A stretch of 64,000 nt of DNA, from the NCBI GenBank assembly GCA_934699095.1, contig CAKUVI010000008.1, positions 56,420 through 120,419 of the forward strand, written 5' to 3'. Numbering within the stretch: the stretch's first letter is position 1; each line of letters starts with the position of its first letter. The DNA comes from an uncultured Bacteroidales bacterium (lineage in GTDB: Bacteria > Bacteroidota > Bacteroidia > Bacteroidales > WCHB1-69). Shown piece after piece: positions 62,271 through 64,000 of the stretch. The position numbers and the translations under genes are program-made. The notes beneath the pieces are model-generated. The model was not told the origin of the DNA and made no database searches. It saw nothing but the letters and a program-made list of their open reading frames with translations.

Positions 62271-63049
62271 GGAATAATTTATTGTCATGGAAACCTTTAC
62301 GAAGTGTTGCAAGAGGGATGTTGTTTTGCAGTATGTAAATATGGAATAGCGAAGACGAGGCCGCCGCACAGTACGCCATAGACAAGGTCTGGAAGCTGCC
62401 AGTCCAAAAGGATGGCAAGGGGCAACATCGCTCACGGTGCCATGGGGAGGCATTAGGTTTGAAATATACATGCCTGCAGGCAGTGAGGCTGCATGTCTCG
62501 ACCCATCTCATGCTTTGGAGGCTCACGGCATTCCTACGATGCTTTAAGCTGGTCCGAGCTCAATCCTTACTATAGACGCGGTGAGCAAGAGACACTAAAC
62601 AATCGCGGATACAACAACGAAGTCATATGTATAGACAAAGTCAATGGCAAATGGAAAGTCAAATTATTCGTCCTTGACAGAGGATCAAGACATTTCAAAT
62701 AGAATCTATATAGGATGATTCATCTGTTGTTCGCTCATGGGCGAGAATTCTTTATGCTTGTAAATTTTACATTTTATTGCCATAGATAAAGAGCAGAACA
62801 TTTCAAGTTCTATAGACTCTCTTTCGACGAATCACCAATAAGCCTTTGGATTGTCAATAAGAGTATCAAAGTCTTAATTTCCATGATAGTGGCAATCGGT
62901 TTCCCCTTTATAGTACCTGCACTGTTTCAGCAGTTCTTTCTGCCTGTTAGTCAATTCTTCCACAGTTCAAAAATTCATGTCCACAGTTAAAAACACACTC
63001 ATTCTCACTGCAAGTAAGCAGTGGTAAGCCGAAAGAGAGGGTATATTGA
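62271..63049. other. Degenerate region with fragments of reading frames
   Basis: No intact gene is recognised. A plus-strand frame (62493-62702) ending in KWKVKLFVLDRGSRHFK looks like the end of a lost protein. On the minus strand about 62840-62960 a frame reads VEELTNRQKELLKQCRYYKG and then meets a stop after HGN, continuing DFDTLIDNPKAYW; this also looks like a broken small gene. Confidence 0.45.
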
Positions 63050-63069
63050 GGATTATCGTGAATATTTTG

Positions 63070-63093
63070 TATCTTCGCGTCGTTAACGAAGAT
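63070..63093 (+). promoter_or_regulatory. Promoter resembling the 3' half of the CRISPR repeat
   Basis: TATCTTCG (63070-63077) is a near match to TAnnTTTG, 26 bases before the ATG at 63103. From TTTTG at 63065 to TTAAC at 63087, about 21 of 24 positions agree with the repeat's 3' half when one gap is allowed. Confidence 0.5.
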
Positions 63094-63102
63094 AACACCA
63101 TC

Positions 63103-63375
63103 ATGAACATATCCACAATACAACAATACAGAAAATACATCGATGCTACACTGCTGGCCGCCGCCATCACTTACTTCAACGACACTGCCCTGCAACAAAC
63201 CGACGGCGACCTCGACAGAATCATCAGCCAATACAACTTTACACCGAGCGCAACTGACACTGACCCTGAATTCCAAAAAATATACCTCGAATTAAGACAG
63301 AAATTCAAATACCAACCACAGCCCGACATCCAAACCGAATTCCTCGTAAGAAGATTCTACAAAATAGCATTATGA
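63103..63375 (+). CDS. Small hypothetical protein next to the CRISPR locus
   Basis: 90 residues from the ATG at 63103; a longer reading would include the promoter. It is not recognised. It starts with a helix (ISTIQQYRKYIDATLLAAAITYF), is acidic in the middle and ends in EFLVRRFYKIAL. No membrane or signal segment. It lies between the decayed region and the candidate tracrRNA and is oriented like the array. It is too small for Cas1 and shows no Cas2 pattern. It could be an unrelated gene. Confidence 0.6.
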   Translation: MNISTIQQYRKYIDATLLAAAITYFNDTALQQTDGDLDRIISQYNFTPSATDTDPEFQKIYLELRQKFKYQPQPDIQTEFLVRRFYKIAL

Positions 63376-63460
63376 GTATCAAGATCATACCCTCTTAGCG
63401 ATACGACACTCAACGACTCTCCATCAAACGCCTTATTGTGAATAGCTTTCAGAGATTGCA
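63376..63460 (-). ncRNA. Candidate tracrRNA
   Basis: Read on the minus strand, 63460-63435 gives GAAAGCTATTCACAATAAGG. Its first 15 bases are complementary to the 5' part of the CRISPR repeat (an anti-repeat), and CACAATAAGG resembles the join of anti-repeat and nexus in type II-C tracrRNAs of Bacteroidetes. Further on GAGTGTC and GATACTC, and inside them GGGTAT and ATACTC, could form hairpins, followed by a short T run near 63364. A clear nexus stem was not found, and the promoter is uncertain (AATCTTTG at 63571-63564). Confidence 0.45.
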
Positions 63461-63548
63461 CTATCCGGGTGAAGACAAGCTTGCTTTGTCTTGGCCGTTC
63501 TTGTCATTGTTTGGCTCTCGGATGCCTGCACGGACATATGCGACCAGC

Positions 63549-63660
63549 TCTGTGAATGGCTTTCAAAGATTGCGAAAGCCGAGTGCAGACGAGCTTGCTC
63601 GGTTGCCGAGGCGCATCCAATCTTCTGCAAAAGTTTTGTATCTTTGCGGTCGCTAACAAC
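63549..63660 (+). repeat. CRISPR repeat apparently split by a palindromic element
   Basis: The 5' part of a repeat (TGTGAATGGCTTTCAAA, 63551-63567) and the exact last 33 bases of a repeat (63628-63660) are separated by about 60 bases. The inserted part contains CGAGC-TT-GCTCG and the stretch CCGAGTGCAGA, which resembles a palindromic element often seen before genes in Prevotella and relatives. A related but more diverged unit starts at 63437. Confidence 0.6.
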
Positions 63661-64000
63661 GTGATGATATAATTAGTATATTTGTATTGTGTTGTGAATA
63701 GCTTTCAAAAGTTTTGTATCTTTGCGGTCGCTAACAACAACCTATCCTTCTGCCTGCCGGATACGCTGTTGTGAATAGCTTTCAAAAGTTTTGTATCTTT
63801 GCGGTCGCTAACAACATTTACAATTGTATATTATACCGTGATAGTGTTGTGAATAGCTTTCAAAAGTTTTGTATCTTTGCGGTCGCTAACAACCGCAAGG
63901 ATCACCGCGGTGACGGCTCGTTCGTTGTGAATAGCTTTCAAAAGTTTTGTATCTTTGCGGTCGCTAACAACCGCAAGGATCACCGCGGTGACGGCTCGTT
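63613..64000 (+). CRISPR. CRISPR array, 48-base repeats, runs off the right edge
   Basis: Four identical 48-base repeats start at 63691, 63768, 63846 and 63924 (GTTGTGAATAGC to TCGCTAACAAC). A fifth, terminal repeat at 63613-63660 keeps only its last 33 bases. Spacers are 29-30 bases: 63661-63690, 63739-63767, 63816-63845, 63894-63923 and a partial one from 63972. The last two are identical over all 29 visible bases. Repeat length and spacer length are those of type II-C arrays in Bacteroidetes. Repeats carry TATCTTTG (for example 63717-63724), so each may start its own transcript rightward. No cas gene is seen to the left; cas9, cas1 and cas2 would have to lie to the right or elsewhere. Confidence 0.97.

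Noticed and set aside
63103..63375. Cas2 or anti-CRISPR gene
   Set aside because: The 90-residue protein has no Cas2 ferredoxin-like pattern, and nothing shown supports an anti-CRISPR role.

Overview
The window looks like a chromosomal segment of a Bacteroidales bacterium, probably Prevotellaceae-like. The signs are many promoters with the Bacteroidetes -7 box (TAnnTTTG) and few Shine-Dalgarno sites, a secreted M1 peptidase with a type IX secretion sorting tail, DUF4954 and DUF4956 proteins, an RluA synthase with a Bacteroidetes-type N-terminal extension, and a long-repeat CRISPR array of the kind found in Bacteroidetes type II-C loci. No rRNA or tRNA was recognised.

Region 1 (1-16975, minus strand) is a defence island built as one tightly packed unit of 13 genes. 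In order of transcription it holds an XRE regulator, an AlbA_2/GHKL-like ATP-binding protein, an unrecognised protein, a DNA methylase with an N-terminal nuclease-like domain, an HsdS specificity subunit, an OLD-type ATPase with TOPRIM domain, a small EVE/PUA-like protein, a GmrSD-type DUF262/HNH nuclease, the four Wadjet genes jetABCD, and a VbhA-like antitoxin whose toxin would lie beyond the left edge. No HsdR translocase is present. About 750 bases without a convincing gene separate it from ordinary genes.

Region 2 (17.7-30.7 kb) has housekeeping genes: a Smr-domain protein, a hemolysin III homologue, a minus-strand group (hypothetical, RluA, KdsC, DjlA-like), the xylose operon xylB-xylA-xylE, a decayed IS5-type transposase, a surface beta-barrel protein with an apparent frameshift at its start, and the M1 peptidase.

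Region 3 (30.8-38.3 kb, plus strand) is a compact type II fatty-acid/polyketide cluster resembling aryl polyene clusters: two acyl carrier proteins, two complete ketosynthases, two ketosynthase-like proteins without the catalytic cysteine, two hot-dog dehydratases, an LpxL-like acyltransferase, a small drug/metabolite-type transporter, a LolA-like carrier and a GT2 glycosyltransferase. No ammonia lyase, ketoreductase, ligase or thioesterase gene is seen. The parts suggest a glycosylated, acylated polyene-like lipid delivered to the outer membrane.

Region 4 (38.4-60.9 kb) is core: DUF4412, DUF4954, nucleotide-sugar dehydrogenase, nitroreductase, RibBA, LepA, then minus-strand MATE, lipoprotein and an exported YwqK-repeat protein with a C-terminal LytTR-like domain, a DUF4956/VTC pair, PckA, a membrane pyrophosphatase, a large MscS channel, Tex and a TraB/GumN protein.

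Region 5 (60.9-64.0 kb) is a graveyard beside a CRISPR locus: broken A1S_2505-like, Nudix and DUF5618 genes, then a small ORF, a candidate tracrRNA on the minus strand, a repeat apparently split by a palindromic element, and an array of 48-base repeats that runs off the right edge. Each repeat carries a Bacteroidetes -7 promoter box. No cas gene is in the window.
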